Source of the DNA: Variovorax ginsengisoli
Lineage (GTDB): Bacteria > Pseudomonadota > Gammaproteobacteria > Burkholderiales > Burkholderiaceae_C
Assembly (NCBI RefSeq): GCF_030486595.1
Contig: NZ_JAUJZH010000006.1
Span: 186,001 to 250,000, forward strand
Length of the DNA: 64,000 nucleotides
Reading direction: 5' to 3'
The translations under genes and the position numbers were made by a program. Below the pieces are notes generated by a model, which worked only from the letters and a program-made list of their open reading frames with translations, searched no databases and was not told the DNA's origin. Each line of letters starts with the position of its first letter. The first letter of the stretch is position 1. Positions 27,763 through 36,843 of this stretch are shown piece after piece.

Positions 27763-28611
27763 ATGCGTATCGAACCACTGACTTGCGCCATCGGCGCCGA
27801 AGTCACCGGCGTCAGCCTGGCCGACGCGGCCCATGACGCCGACCTGTTTGCCGAGATCAGGGCCGCGCTGCTCGCCCACAAGGTCGTGTTCCTGCGTGGC
27901 CAGGATATCGCCCGCGCCGATCATGTGGCCTTCGCACGCCGCTTCGGCGACCTGGAAGACCACCCCGTCGTCGGCAGCGACCCCGATCACCCCGGCCTGG
28001 TGCGCATCTACAAGTCGCCCGAGAGCCCGGCCGAACGCTACGAGAATTCCTGGCACGCCGACGGAAGCTGGCGCGAGGCCCCGTCCATGGGCGCGGTGCT
28101 GCGCTGCATCGAGTGCCCGCCCGTGGGCGGCGACACCATGTGGTCCAACATGGCGCTGGCCTATGAGAGGCTGCCCGCGCACGTCAAGGACCTGATCGCC
28201 CCGCTGCGCGCGCGCCACAGCATCGAATGCACCTTCGGCGCGGCGATGCCGATCGAGAAGCGCCACGCGCTGCGCGCCCAGTACCCCGACGCCGAGCACC
28301 CCGTGGTGCGCACCCATCCCGAGACGGGCGAGAAAGTGCTGTTCGTGTGCGGCTTCGCCACCCACCTCACCAACTTCCACATTGCCGCCAACGTGCGCGT
28401 CGGACAGGATTTCGCGCCGGGCTCGGCGCAGCTGCTCCAGTACCTCATCAGCCAGGCCGCGATTCCGGAGTACCAGGTGCGCTGGCGCTGGAGGCCCAAC
28501 GATGTCGCCATCTGGGACAACCGCGCCACGCAGCACTACGCGGTGATGGACTACCCCCCCTGCCATCGCAAGATGGAACGTGCCGGAATCATCGGTACCC
28601 CCACCGCCTGA
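27763..28611 (+). CDS. TauD/TfdA family 2-oxoglutarate dioxygenase
   Basis: A 282-residue Fe(II)/2-oxoglutarate oxygenase. The triad is visible as His98 and Asp100 in SWHADGSW and distal His258 in TQHYAVMDY. Arg269 in HRKMERAG is the 2-oxoglutarate-binding residue. The opening IGAEVTGVSL and FLRGQD phrases are typical of TauD. Relatives remove sulfite from taurine, split alkyl sulfates or hydroxylate other acids. It is first in an operon with BKACE and a Bug receptor, under the divergent AraC regulator. GGAG precedes the ATG by seven bases. Substrate not assigned. Confidence 0.9.
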   Translation: MRIEPLTCAIGAEVTGVSLADAAHDADLFAEIRAALLAHKVVFLRGQDIARADHVAFARRFGDLEDHPVVGSDPDHPGLVRIYKSPESPAERYENSWHADGSWREAPSMGAVLRCIECPPVGGDTMWSNMALAYERLPAHVKDLIAPLRARHSIECTFGAAMPIEKRHALRAQYPDAEHPVVRTHPETGEKVLFVCGFATHLTNFHIAANVRVGQDFAPGSAQLLQYLISQAAIPEYQVRWRWRPNDVAIWDNRATQHYAVMDYPPCHRKMERAGIIGTPTA

Positions 28612-28637
28612 CCCCTACCCCGCAAAGAGAAACCACC

Positions 28638-29696
28638 ATGAACTTCCTCGACGGCCACCTGTTCCCCGAGAACATGCAACCCCTGATCATCACCGCCGCG
28701 CCCTATGCGCCTTCCTACGTGCCCTCGGATTTTCCCGGCGAGATCGCGGTGACGATGGAAGAACAGATCCAGATGGCGGCGGACTGCTACGACGCCGGCG
28801 CCACGGTGCTGCACCTGCACGTGCGCGAACTGGACGGCAAGGGCAGCAAGCGGCTGTCCAAGTTCAACGAACTGATCGCCGGCGTGCGCGCCCGGGTGCC
28901 GGACATGATCATCCAGGTCGGCGGCTCCATCAGCTTCGCCCCCGAGACGGATGGCGCAGCGGCCAAGTGGCTCAGCGACGACACGCGGCACATGCTGGCC
29001 GAACTGGACCCCAAGCCCGACCAGGTGACGGTGACCATCAATACCGCGCAGATGAACTTCCTGGAGCAGTTCGACCACCGCGATGTGCAAGGCAGCTCCC
29101 TGGAAGACCCGGCGGTCTTCAACGCCTACAAGGAAATGACCGTGCCCGCGCAGCCCGGCTGGGCCGAGGAGCACATCCGCCGCCTCTCCGCCGCGGGCAT
29201 CCAGAGCGAGTTCCAGTGCTACAACCAGAACAGCCTCGAATCCGTGGAGCGCCTGATCCGCCGCGGCGTCTACAAGGGCCCGCTGGTTCTGAACTGGGTG
29301 GCGATCGGCGGCGGCATGGATTCGCCCAACCTCTACACCCTGGCCAACTTCGTGCGCGGCGTGCCCGACGGCGCGGTGTTGACGGTCGAAAGCTCGGTGC
29401 TCAACACGCTGCCCGTGAACATGTGGGGCATCGCCGCCGGCCTGCACGTGCGCACCGGCACCGAGGACAACCTGTGGAACCAGACCCGCACCGCCAAGAT
29501 CGGCACCGTCAAGCAGATCGAGCAGCTGGTGCGCATCTCGGGTGAGCTGGGCCGCCCGATCGCGACGGCGAAGCAGGCGCGCGAGATCTGCCGCATCGGC
29601 GTGTTCTACGACACGACGGAAGAAGCGCTGGCCGCCAACGGCTTCGCCCCCAACGCCCCTGGCCGCCAGCAGGGCTTCCTGCGCAAGGCCGCATAA
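28638..29696 (+). CDS. BKACE family 3-keto acid cleavage enzyme
   Basis: A 352-residue zinc enzyme of the beta-keto acid cleavage family (DUF849, founded on 3-keto-5-aminohexanoate cleavage enzyme). It has the AATVLHLHVRE-like zinc site (ATVLHLHVRE), the early LIITAAPYAP strand, and a conserved LVLNWVAIGG segment. The reaction is beta-keto acid plus acetyl-CoA to acetoacetate plus a new CoA ester, and different family members take carnitine-derived or amino keto acids. It lies 26 bases after the dioxygenase, so a two-step conversion is possible. The specific substrate is unknown. Confidence 0.9.
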   Translation: MNFLDGHLFPENMQPLIITAAPYAPSYVPSDFPGEIAVTMEEQIQMAADCYDAGATVLHLHVRELDGKGSKRLSKFNELIAGVRARVPDMIIQVGGSISFAPETDGAAAKWLSDDTRHMLAELDPKPDQVTVTINTAQMNFLEQFDHRDVQGSSLEDPAVFNAYKEMTVPAQPGWAEEHIRRLSAAGIQSEFQCYNQNSLESVERLIRRGVYKGPLVLNWVAIGGGMDSPNLYTLANFVRGVPDGAVLTVESSVLNTLPVNMWGIAAGLHVRTGTEDNLWNQTRTAKIGTVKQIEQLVRISGELGRPIATAKQAREICRIGVFYDTTEEALAANGFAPNAPGRQQGFLRKAA

Positions 29697-29721
29697 GAAA
29701 TACATCCCGAGGAGACGACCC

Positions 29722-30687
29722 ATGCAACGCCGTATTTCCCTTGTTGTCACCGCCGCTGCCCTTTTGTGCACGAGCGCCGCGATGGCCTTCACCGACAAGC
29801 CCGTCAAGCTCGTGGTGCCCGCCCCGCCGGGCGGCACCATCGATGTCTTCGCCCGCATCATCAGCGACCAGCTCTCGCAAGAGATCAACCAGCCCGTGAT
29901 CGTTGAAAACAAGCCGGGCGCGGGCGGCGCGGTGGCCATCAAGTACATGCTCTCGCAGCCTGCCGACGGCCAGGTGCTGCTGGTCAGCGTGACCAACGTG
30001 CTGACCGAATCGCCGCACGTGGTCAAGAGCGGCTTCGACCCGCTCAAGGACGTGAAGCCCATCGCGGAGATGGCGCGCTCCTACATGCTGTTCATTGCCG
30101 CGCCGCAGTTCCCTGCCAATGACGCGAAGGAAGCCATCGCCTACGTGAAGGCCAACCCCGGCAAGGTTTCGGTGGCCTCCTACAGCCCCGGCACCTCGTC
30201 GCAGTACGCCAGCGCCATCCTGAACAGGAAGGCCGGGCTGGACATGGAGCACGTGGCGTTCGCCGGCTCGGCCCCTGCGCTGGCCCAGGTCATGGGCAAC
30301 CAGATCCCGCTGATGTTCGATGGCTCGGTCACCTCCAAGCCGATGATCGCGGCGGGCAAGGTCAAGCTGCTGGCCGTGGCCTACAAGAGCCGCATGCCCG
30401 AATACCCGAACGTGCCCACCATGGCGGAGCTCGGCTACCCGGAGGTGAACTTCAGCAACTGGAGCGGCGTGTTCGCCTCGTCGCAGACGCCCCCGGCGCT
30501 GCTGGCCAAAATCCACGCGACACTCACCAAGATCAACGCCTCGCCCGTCGTGCGGGCGCGCTACGCCAGCACCGGCTTCGAGCCCATCACGGAATCGCGC
30601 ACGCTGGAGCAGGCCGCCGAGGACGTGCGCACGGAATACGAGCGCAACGGGGAGATCGTGAAGGCCTTCGGCATCAAGTTGAACTGA
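29722..30687 (+). CDS. Bug/TctC family periplasmic solute receptor (second)
   Basis: A 321-residue receptor with signal peptide (MQRRISLVVTAAALLCTSAA) ending before MAFTDKP. Fold marks are LVVPAPPGGTIDVFARIISD, VIVENKPGAGG and SNWSGVFAS. It is the third gene of the AraC-regulated operon, 25 bases after BKACE, and presumably binds the compound that the TauD and BKACE enzymes consume. It is only modestly similar to the receptor at 21811-22788 outside the family motifs. GAGGAGACG lies before the ATG. Confidence 0.92.
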   Translation: MQRRISLVVTAAALLCTSAAMAFTDKPVKLVVPAPPGGTIDVFARIISDQLSQEINQPVIVENKPGAGGAVAIKYMLSQPADGQVLLVSVTNVLTESPHVVKSGFDPLKDVKPIAEMARSYMLFIAAPQFPANDAKEAIAYVKANPGKVSVASYSPGTSSQYASAILNRKAGLDMEHVAFAGSAPALAQVMGNQIPLMFDGSVTSKPMIAAGKVKLLAVAYKSRMPEYPNVPTMAELGYPEVNFSNWSGVFASSQTPPALLAKIHATLTKINASPVVRARYASTGFEPITESRTLEQAAEDVRTEYERNGEIVKAFGIKLN

Positions 30688-30726
30688 CTCGGAAGGGCGT
30701 GGCGCCTGTTCGACCCTCCTCGCCCG

Positions 30727-31356
30727 TCAGGCGCCGAAGACCAGCAGCAAGTTGTTCGCGGGCATGTCATGGCGCTCACGCAGGGCCAGCCCGGCCCGGC
30801 GCGCCTCTGCCGCCACCTCGTCCAGGTGGCGGATGCCCCAGGCGGGGTCGCGGGCCCGCAGGCTCTGATCGAAGGCCAGGTTGCTCGGCGCCGGCGGAAC
30901 ATCCGCTTCGAAATAGGGGCCGTAGGTGATCAGCAGTCCGCCCGCCACCAGGTGCCGCGCGGCGCCTGCCATGAGGGCGGCGCACGCCGCAGCCGGCGCG
31001 ATGTGCAGCATGTTGGCGCAGTAGATGACGTCGAAGCGCTGCGCCGCGTCGAGCGACGACCATCGGGGCGACATCACGTCCAGCAGCAGCGGCGGCCTGA
31101 GGTTGGCCAGCCCCGACCGGGCCACCCGCTCGGCGATCGCGGGCAGCATCGCCGCGTCCGCGTCGCTGGGCTGCCAATCCCATTGGCCGAGTGCCGCGGC
31201 GAACCACGCGGCATGCTGGCCGGTGCCGGAGGCGATCTCGAGGGCGGCACCGCGTTCGCCGAGGACACGGCGCAAGACGTCGAGGATGGGCTGCTTGTTG
31301 CGGTCGGCGGCCGGGCTGCTTGGAAGGTCTTCCATCCTGGTCGGGCGATCGGCCAT
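30727..31356 (-). CDS. DUF938 SAM-dependent methyltransferase
   Basis: A 209-residue soluble enzyme of the DUF938 family. It opens with the family pattern PAADRNKQPILDVLRRVL, then LEIASGTGQHAAWFA, the SAM-binding glycine loop, and WQPSDADAAML and FDVIYCANMLHIAP. The acceptor is unknown. The ATG at 31356 begins directly next to the arylsulfatase stop, so the two genes form one transcript. Convergent with the second Bug receptor. Confidence 0.88.
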   Translation of the reverse strand: MADRPTRMEDLPSSPAADRNKQPILDVLRRVLGERGAALEIASGTGQHAAWFAAALGQWDWQPSDADAAMLPAIAERVARSGLANLRPPLLLDVMSPRWSSLDAAQRFDVIYCANMLHIAPAAACAALMAGAARHLVAGGLLITYGPYFEADVPPAPSNLAFDQSLRARDPAWGIRHLDEVAAEARRAGLALRERHDMPANNLLLVFGA

Positions 31357-33759
31357 CTATTGCCGGGCCATCGCCATGTGCAGGGCATCCTCCGGCGCGA
31401 TCAGATGGTCCACGCTCTCCGCGGCATCGGCGATGGCGAGCTGCACGCCCTTGACGCGCCCGTTGAACGCGTTGTCCTTCGGTCCGTAGTCGGGGGACAC
31501 CGGCGCGCCGCTGTCTTCGCCCACATCGCAGCCGTCGTCCGCCGAGAAGATCATCGCCTGGGTCATCGGAAGGGAACCCTCGCCGACCTTCTGGCCGTCG
31601 ACGAACAAGCTCACCTCACCGCCCTTGCCGAGACCGCCGCCGGCGTAGGCGAACTCCATGCGCACCTGGTGCTCGCCGGAAGGCAGCGGCTGCGCGGACT
31701 CCACGAAATAGTGGTTCACCCCCGCCACGTTGTAGCAATACTTGAGCTTGCCCTGATGCGCGTAGAGGCTCCAGCCGCCGATGTTCGCGCCCTGGGCGAT
31801 GATCACGCCGCGCGCGCCGGAGTCCGGGACCTCGATCTGGGCCGTGACCGAGTGCGACTTGTTCTTGAGGTTGAGCACGCAGTTCTCCGACAGCCGGCTC
31901 ATGCCGCCGAACAGCAGCTGCGTCTTTCCCCTGATCAGGACGGGCCGGCCGGCGGTGTCGGGATTCATCTTTTCGACCACCCGGTCGTCGATGGGCAACA
32001 CCTTGTAGCGCGAGGCCTCGATCAGCCACAGGCGCTGCAGATCGTGCAGCTTGCCGGGCATCTGCTTGGACAGGTCGCGGGCCTGGCTCCAGTCCTTGGT
32101 CGTGTCGTAGAGCTCCCAGACGTCGTCGTCGAGCGGCACGGTCTTGCGACCCACGAGGACCCACGGCGTCCCGTGCTTGGTGACGGCCGTCCAGCCCTTG
32201 TGATAGATGCCCCGGTTGCCGAACATCTCGAAATACTGCGTCTCGTGCCGTTCCGCCGCATTCGCGTCGTTGAAGGTGTACAGCATGCTGACGCCCTCGA
32301 GCGGGTCTTGCGGCACGCCGTTGACCTCGACCGGCTCGGGCAGGCCGGCCGCCTCGAGGATCGTCGGCGCGATGTCGATCACGTGGTGGAACTGCGAGCG
32401 AAGCTCGCCCTTGGCCTGGATGCCCTTCGGCCAATGGACGATCGTCCCGTTGCGTGTGCCGCCCCAATGGGAAGCCACCTGCTTGGTCCACTGGTAGGGC
32501 GTGTTCATGGCGTGGGCCCAGCCCACGGCATAGTGGTTGTACGACTCCGGGCCACCCAGCTTGTCGTAGCGCGCCATCAGGAACTCGGGCGTTTCGAGTG
32601 CGGCCAGCCCGTTGAAATTGGCCATCTCGTTGTAGGCACCGTTCAATGTGCCCTCGGCGGAGGCCCCGTTGTCGCCGACGATGTAGTAGACCAGCGTGTC
32701 GTCGAGGATGCCGAGCCTCTCGAGGCTGTCGAGCAGGCGGCCCACATGATGGTCGGTGAACTCCATGAACCCGGCGTAGACCTCCATCTGCCGGCGCAGG
32801 ATCGGCTTGAGCGCTTCCGGCATCGCGTCCCATGCCGGAATTTCCTCGTGCCGTGCAGTGAGTTCGCAATCGGCCGGGATCACGCCCAGGGCTTTCTGCC
32901 GGGCAATGGTTTCCTCGCGCAGCCGGTCCCAGCCCTGGTCGAACTTGCCCTTGTACTTGTCGGCCCACTCCTTGGGTACGTGATGGGGCGCGTGCGTGGC
33001 GCCGGGCGCGAAGTAGGCGAAGAACGGCTTGTCGGGCGCCAGCGCCTTCTGCTGCCCTATCCATGACATGGCCTTGTCGGTCATGTCCTCCATCAGGTGA
33101 TAGCCCTCCTCGGGGGTCTTCTTCGGCTCGACCGGATTGGTGCCTTCATACAGGCTCGGATACCACTGGTTGGCTTCGCCGCCGACGAATCCGTAGAAAT
33201 ACTCGAAGCCGCCACCGCCGGTGGGCCAGGCGTCGAACGGGCCGACCGAACTCGTCTCCCACACCGGCACCTCATGGCATTTTCCGAACTGCGCCGTCGA
33301 GTAGCCGTTGAGCTTGAGCGTGCGGGCCAGGGGGGACATGGAGTTGGGAAGCACCGAGCTGTAGCCCGGGGCCCCGGTGGCGATTTCGGTGATGCCGCCC
33401 ATGCCGCAGGAGTGGTGGTTGCGCCCGGTCAGCAAGGCCTGTCGCGTGGGCGAACACAGCGCGGTGGTGTGGAAGCGATTGAACTTCAACCCGCCGGCGG
33501 CCAGCTTTTCGGCATTCGGCGTCTGGCAAGGGCCGCCGAAGGCACTGGACGAGCCGAAGCCGGCATCGTCGATCAGGATGATCAGCACGTTGGGCGCGCC
33601 TCGGGGTGGGCGCAGTTGATCGATCGGCGGAAAGCGGGTGTCGGGGTCGCGCGCGTCGTAGGTGATCAGGCCGGGCCTGGACGTGTTGCGCATCGGCAGA
33701 TGCGTACGAATCCGCGCATCATCCGGATCCTGCTTGTTCGGCTTGGCTGGAGTGCTCAC
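31357..33759 (-). CDS. Type I arylsulfatase, 800 aa
   Basis: A large sulfatase. Cys102 in ALCSPTRQALLTGR is the residue matured to formylglycine. The metal-site phrase NVLIILIDDAGFG precedes it, and THAPHHVP and YIVGDNGASAEG are also present. The final 230 residues form an extension with a lectin-like beta pattern. The protein is longer than the approximately 530-residue Pseudomonas AtsA but typical of the 780-residue arylsulfatases. No signal peptide is seen, so it may be cytoplasmic. No sulfatase-maturing enzyme is in the window. It sits with the SulP and TauD genes, all plausibly handling sulfur compounds. Confidence 0.9.
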   Translation of the reverse strand: MSTPAKPNKQDPDDARIRTHLPMRNTSRPGLITYDARDPDTRFPPIDQLRPPRGAPNVLIILIDDAGFGSSSAFGGPCQTPNAEKLAAGGLKFNRFHTTALCSPTRQALLTGRNHHSCGMGGITEIATGAPGYSSVLPNSMSPLARTLKLNGYSTAQFGKCHEVPVWETSSVGPFDAWPTGGGGFEYFYGFVGGEANQWYPSLYEGTNPVEPKKTPEEGYHLMEDMTDKAMSWIGQQKALAPDKPFFAYFAPGATHAPHHVPKEWADKYKGKFDQGWDRLREETIARQKALGVIPADCELTARHEEIPAWDAMPEALKPILRRQMEVYAGFMEFTDHHVGRLLDSLERLGILDDTLVYYIVGDNGASAEGTLNGAYNEMANFNGLAALETPEFLMARYDKLGGPESYNHYAVGWAHAMNTPYQWTKQVASHWGGTRNGTIVHWPKGIQAKGELRSQFHHVIDIAPTILEAAGLPEPVEVNGVPQDPLEGVSMLYTFNDANAAERHETQYFEMFGNRGIYHKGWTAVTKHGTPWVLVGRKTVPLDDDVWELYDTTKDWSQARDLSKQMPGKLHDLQRLWLIEASRYKVLPIDDRVVEKMNPDTAGRPVLIRGKTQLLFGGMSRLSENCVLNLKNKSHSVTAQIEVPDSGARGVIIAQGANIGGWSLYAHQGKLKYCYNVAGVNHYFVESAQPLPSGEHQVRMEFAYAGGGLGKGGEVSLFVDGQKVGEGSLPMTQAMIFSADDGCDVGEDSGAPVSPDYGPKDNAFNGRVKGVQLAIADAAESVDHLIAPEDALHMAMARQ

Positions 33760-33907
33760 GACCTTCTCCTCGAGATTTGATGGAGCGTTTTCACATGCGG
33801 ACGCGCCCGCCCCTGGCGCCCCCGCTTTCGGGTGGAGGCGAAAGCGTACGCGAAACCCGTCCCGCCCGCCACAGGAAATTCCGGCCGCATCGCGGCCGCC
33901 TGGCGAT

Positions 33908-34066
33908 CTACGTTGGCGCGAACAGATTCCGGCGCCCCACCTCCGCGGGGCTGCGAACCCCGATCAGCGCCATGTTGCGCATGATCTCGGACGCCAGGAT
34001 GCCGATCACCATCCTGCGATGCGCGCTGACCCCGGCGCCGCCGCTCATGACTGGAGGCTTCACCAT
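33908..34066 (-). pseudogene. C-terminal remnant of a possible FMN-dependent hydroxyacid dehydrogenase
   Basis: A 52-codon frame opening MVKPPVMSGG and ending IGILASEIMRNMALIGVRSP then AEVGRRNLFAPT. The last part resembles the final helix of alpha-hydroxyacid/lactate dehydrogenases of the FMN family (LL-E-MALLG type). No active-site lysine or histidine region precedes it, so only the tail is left. The remaining bases of 33760-34132 show no other gene. The assignment is tentative; an unrelated short ORF is possible. Confidence 0.3.
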
Positions 34067-34132
34067 GCGCCAGCAACTTTCTTCTCCCTTCGGCGCGGCG
34101 GCCGCGGTCCCATGTAGCGTCCCTGGCCTCGC

Positions 34133-34580
34133 CTAGAGTCCGGCGCGGATTGCCTTGAGCTCCCTGCGGCACGCCTCGCCGAAAGCCTTCAGCGGGTCCG
34201 GGTCCTCTGAATGCGCAATGCGACCGACGTCTTTTGCGGTCAGGTTGGCGGCGAAGTACTGGTCCGCGATGCGCCGCAACAGGCGCTCGGCCTCGGCGAG
34301 CACCTCGGCCGAGGCGGTGAGCCGGATGCGATTGAGCAGCGCGTACGCCGGGAGGAGCGTCTCCGGCTGCTCGAGCGTATGGGTCAGCGCATCCACAAGG
34401 ATGCTTGCCGCACTCGGCGATGAATTCACCGTAGAGGGCTTCATGCTTGCGGATCTCCATCCCGATCAGTTCGCGCCGGCCGTGTGTCTTCTGGGTGATC
34501 CACGCGATCGCGATCGTGGCCGAGCTGCCGGCCACGGACCCCAGCACGCCTGCGAGGGCACCGACGCTGATGTCCGTCAT
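34133..34580 (-). pseudogene. Frameshifted small membrane-anchored protein
   Basis: The frame from ATG 34580 encodes MTDISVGALAGVLGSVAGSS with one membrane span and then RKHEALYGEFIAEC. From about 34420 the continuation lies in another frame: SILVDALTHTLEQPETLLPA, LNRIRLTASAEVLAEAERLL, then QYFAANLTAKDVG and a stop at 34133. Joined, these give an apparently coherent protein of about 145 residues, so a small insertion or deletion near 34415-34425 breaks it. Function unknown; it lies just after the 108-residue gene. Confidence 0.62.
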
Positions 34581-34601
34581 GGGGTCGCCCGAGACTGCAG
34601 T

Positions 34602-34928
34602 TCACGCACGCCGCCACTCGGCCGCGAGCTCGGGGAAGCGCTTGCGCAGGCACTCAACCAAATAGGACTCGATGGCGGCCGTCGGGATCTGACCCCGCAC
34701 CTCCGCCGAGTGCTCGCGCACCGCAAAGTGCAGAACCAGCATGTCGTGCAGCTTGCCGAACGCGATTCGGTTCTCGGTTCCGCATACCGACGCATCGCGC
34801 TGCAGCACGCGCTCGATCACGCCCGGCTGCAGGAGCTTGACATGGCACAGCGTCGCCATCCGCGCGATTTCGCGATCGATGTCCTCGAGATTCTCGACGA
34901 CGCGACAGTCATCCAGCCTCATGTTCAT
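34602..34928 (-). CDS. Conserved-looking hypothetical protein, 108 aa
   Basis: A short protein beginning MNMRLDDCRVVENLEDIDRE, with a helical middle (ARMATLCHVKLLQPGVIERV) and end SYLVECLRKRFPELAAEWRR. No signal or membrane span. Its ATG overlaps the stop of acetate kinase (ATGA), so translation is coupled, and a role beside that enzyme is plausible. I do not recognise the family. Confidence 0.68.
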   Translation of the reverse strand: MNMRLDDCRVVENLEDIDREIARMATLCHVKLLQPGVIERVLQRDASVCGTENRIAFGKLHDMLVLHFAVREHSAEVRGQIPTAAIESYLVECLRKRFPELAAEWRRA

Positions 34929-36238
34929 GGTCTTGCCTTCGTGAATCGGGGGTTGCGTCCGCCGATGGGAGACACGCCTTCGCGCAGCATTTCAAAGGCG
35001 TGGAAAGCCGCGACCCATTCCTCGTTGGTGGGCTCCACCGCCACGCGCACCCGGCTGCGCGCGCTGGAGATCGTCGCTGCGTGGGTCCGGTTGGCGCCCT
35101 CCTCCAGTTCCATCCCCAGCCAGTGAAGCCCGCGGCAGATGCGCTCGCGCAGCACCGCGCTGTGCTCGCCGACTCCGGCGGTGAACGCGAGCAGGTCGAG
35201 TCCGCCGAGCACCGCTGTCAGGGCGCCGATCTCGCGCACGATGCGCCGGACGTAGAGGTCCAGCGCCATGCGCGCCCGGGGATTCGTGTCCTCGGCCGCC
35301 AGCAGCACCTGCGGACTCGGCGACAGCCCCGAGACACCGAGCAGCCCGGACTCGCGGTACAGCAGGTGTTCGAGCTCCTGCACGCCAAGCTTGTCGACCT
35401 GAAGCAGGTGCAGGAGCACACCGGGATCCACCGCACCACAGCGGGTGCCCATCATCAATCCATCGAGAGCTGAAAAGCCCATGGTGGTGGCGACGCTGCT
35501 CAGCCCCTCCATCGCGCAGAGGCTGGCGCCGCTGCCGAGATGCGCCACGATCGTGCGCCCGCGCGCCGCGGGTCCATGGCGCTCGGCCAGGGCGATGGCC
35601 AGGTACTCGTAGGACAGGCCGTGGAAGCCGTAGCGGCGCACCCCGCGTTCCCACAAGGCATGGGGCAGCGGCAGCATCTGCTCCACTTGCGGCAGCGTCC
35701 GGTGAAAGGCTGTGTCGAAGCAGGCCACCTGCGGCAGATGCGGCATCTCGCCCAGCAGCACCTCGATCGCCTCCAGGGCGTAGGGCTGGTGCAACGGCGC
35801 GAGGGGGATGAAGCTGCGAAGTTCCTCCAGCACCACGCGGTCCAGGCGCACCGGGGCCGTGTACTTGCTGCCGCCGTGAACGACCCGATGAACCACGGCG
35901 GCCGGCGGGCGGCCGCCCGTGCGCCGTTCGATGCAGGCACGGACGTGCTGCAGGGCGGCGTGGTAGGGCCGCTCGGGGTCGAGCGCCAGGGCCACGGACG
36001 CGCCGTCCGCGTCGATCAGGTCCGCCCGCGTGCCGCCGATGCCTTCGACTCGGCCGGCCCAGAGCGGGCGCCGTGGCAGCGGCGTGGCGCCGGAATCGAA
36101 AAGGGCGAACTTGATGCTCGAAGAGCCGCAGTTCAGGACCAGGATGGTGCCGCTCGCCAACGCGGAGCCGGGCATCGGTTCGAGCGCTTCCTCGGCCGGA
36201 CGGCCGACGACGCCCGCCGGCGCAGCGGATTGCAGCAT
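34925..36238 (-). CDS. ackA: Acetate/propionate kinase
   Basis: A 437-residue kinase that interconverts acetyl phosphate and acetate with ADP/ATP. Family motifs are visible: ILVLNCGSSSIKFALFD, VVHRVVHGGSKYT, RRYGFHGLSYEYL, IVAHLGSGASLCA and the nucleotide motif FTAGVGEHSAVLRE. The N-terminal 30 residues (MLQSAAPAGVVGRPAEEALE) extend beyond the usual start, and the true start could be later. It follows the truncated phosphotransacetylase by eight bases, keeping the usual pta-ackA order of such clusters, and overlaps the next small gene. The kinase itself looks intact. Confidence 0.9.
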   Translation of the reverse strand: MLQSAAPAGVVGRPAEEALEPMPGSALASGTILVLNCGSSSIKFALFDSGATPLPRRPLWAGRVEGIGGTRADLIDADGASVALALDPERPYHAALQHVRACIERRTGGRPPAAVVHRVVHGGSKYTAPVRLDRVVLEELRSFIPLAPLHQPYALEAIEVLLGEMPHLPQVACFDTAFHRTLPQVEQMLPLPHALWERGVRRYGFHGLSYEYLAIALAERHGPAARGRTIVAHLGSGASLCAMEGLSSVATTMGFSALDGLMMGTRCGAVDPGVLLHLLQVDKLGVQELEHLLYRESGLLGVSGLSPSPQVLLAAEDTNPRARMALDLYVRRIVREIGALTAVLGGLDLLAFTAGVGEHSAVLRERICRGLHWLGMELEEGANRTHAATISSARSRVRVAVEPTNEEWVAAFHAFEMLREGVSPIGGRNPRFTKARP

Positions 36239-36246
36239 GCCGGCGC

Positions 36247-36819
36247 TCACGGCTGCGACTCCAGGCTGGCCGTGGGAGCGCTGGGCGCCACCGCCCGGGC
36301 GGCCGCCGGCAAGGAAGGATGCTGGACGGCCCACCCACCTTGTGCAGGCCCGCGCGCGCCAAGCACGATGCCGGCGCTGGCCGCGCCGCCGAAATGCTCC
36401 AGCTGCTTGGCGAGCATATTGCCGCTCTCCAGATTCGGGACAACCATGATGTCGGCGGCTCCCGCGACCTCGGACACGATGCCCTTGGTGCGTGCGGCAG
36501 CCGCGGACACGGCGTTGTCGAAGGCCAGCGGCCCGTCCACCAACGCACCCTCGATCTGGCCGCGATCGGCCATCTTGCACAGCGCGGCGGCGTGGAGCGT
36601 GGCGGGCATGTTGGGGTTGACCGTCTCGACGGCGGCGAGGAAGGCGACGTGCGGCCGCGCGACCCCGAAGGCATGCGCGAGGTCCACCGCGCTGCGCACG
36701 ATGTCGAGCTTGTCCTGCAGCGTCGGCGCGATGTTGATCGCGGCGTCCGTGTCCTCGACGGTCAGGTCCGTGCGATTGCGCAGCACCGTCAGTTCATGGG
36801 ACGAGGAAGTAGAGGACAC
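36247..36819 (-). pseudogene. Phosphate acetyl/butyryltransferase fragment
   Basis: The centre is clearly a PTA_PTB domain: TDAAINIAPTLQDKLDIVRS, PHVAFLAAVETVNPNMPATL, then LCKMADRGQIEGALVDGPLA, AGAADIMVVPNLESGNML and GGAASAGIVLGARG. In the family the enzyme has about 130 more residues before this and a few strands after it (VPIILTSRAD type). Both are missing: the frame begins only 22 residues before the block, and after GARGP it runs into unrelated AQGGWAVQHPSL. It cannot contain a complete active site. Acetyl-phosphate from acetyl-CoA would need another enzyme. Confidence 0.75.
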
Positions 36820-36843
36820 GATTCTTTCGCCTTGGGTCGTTGT

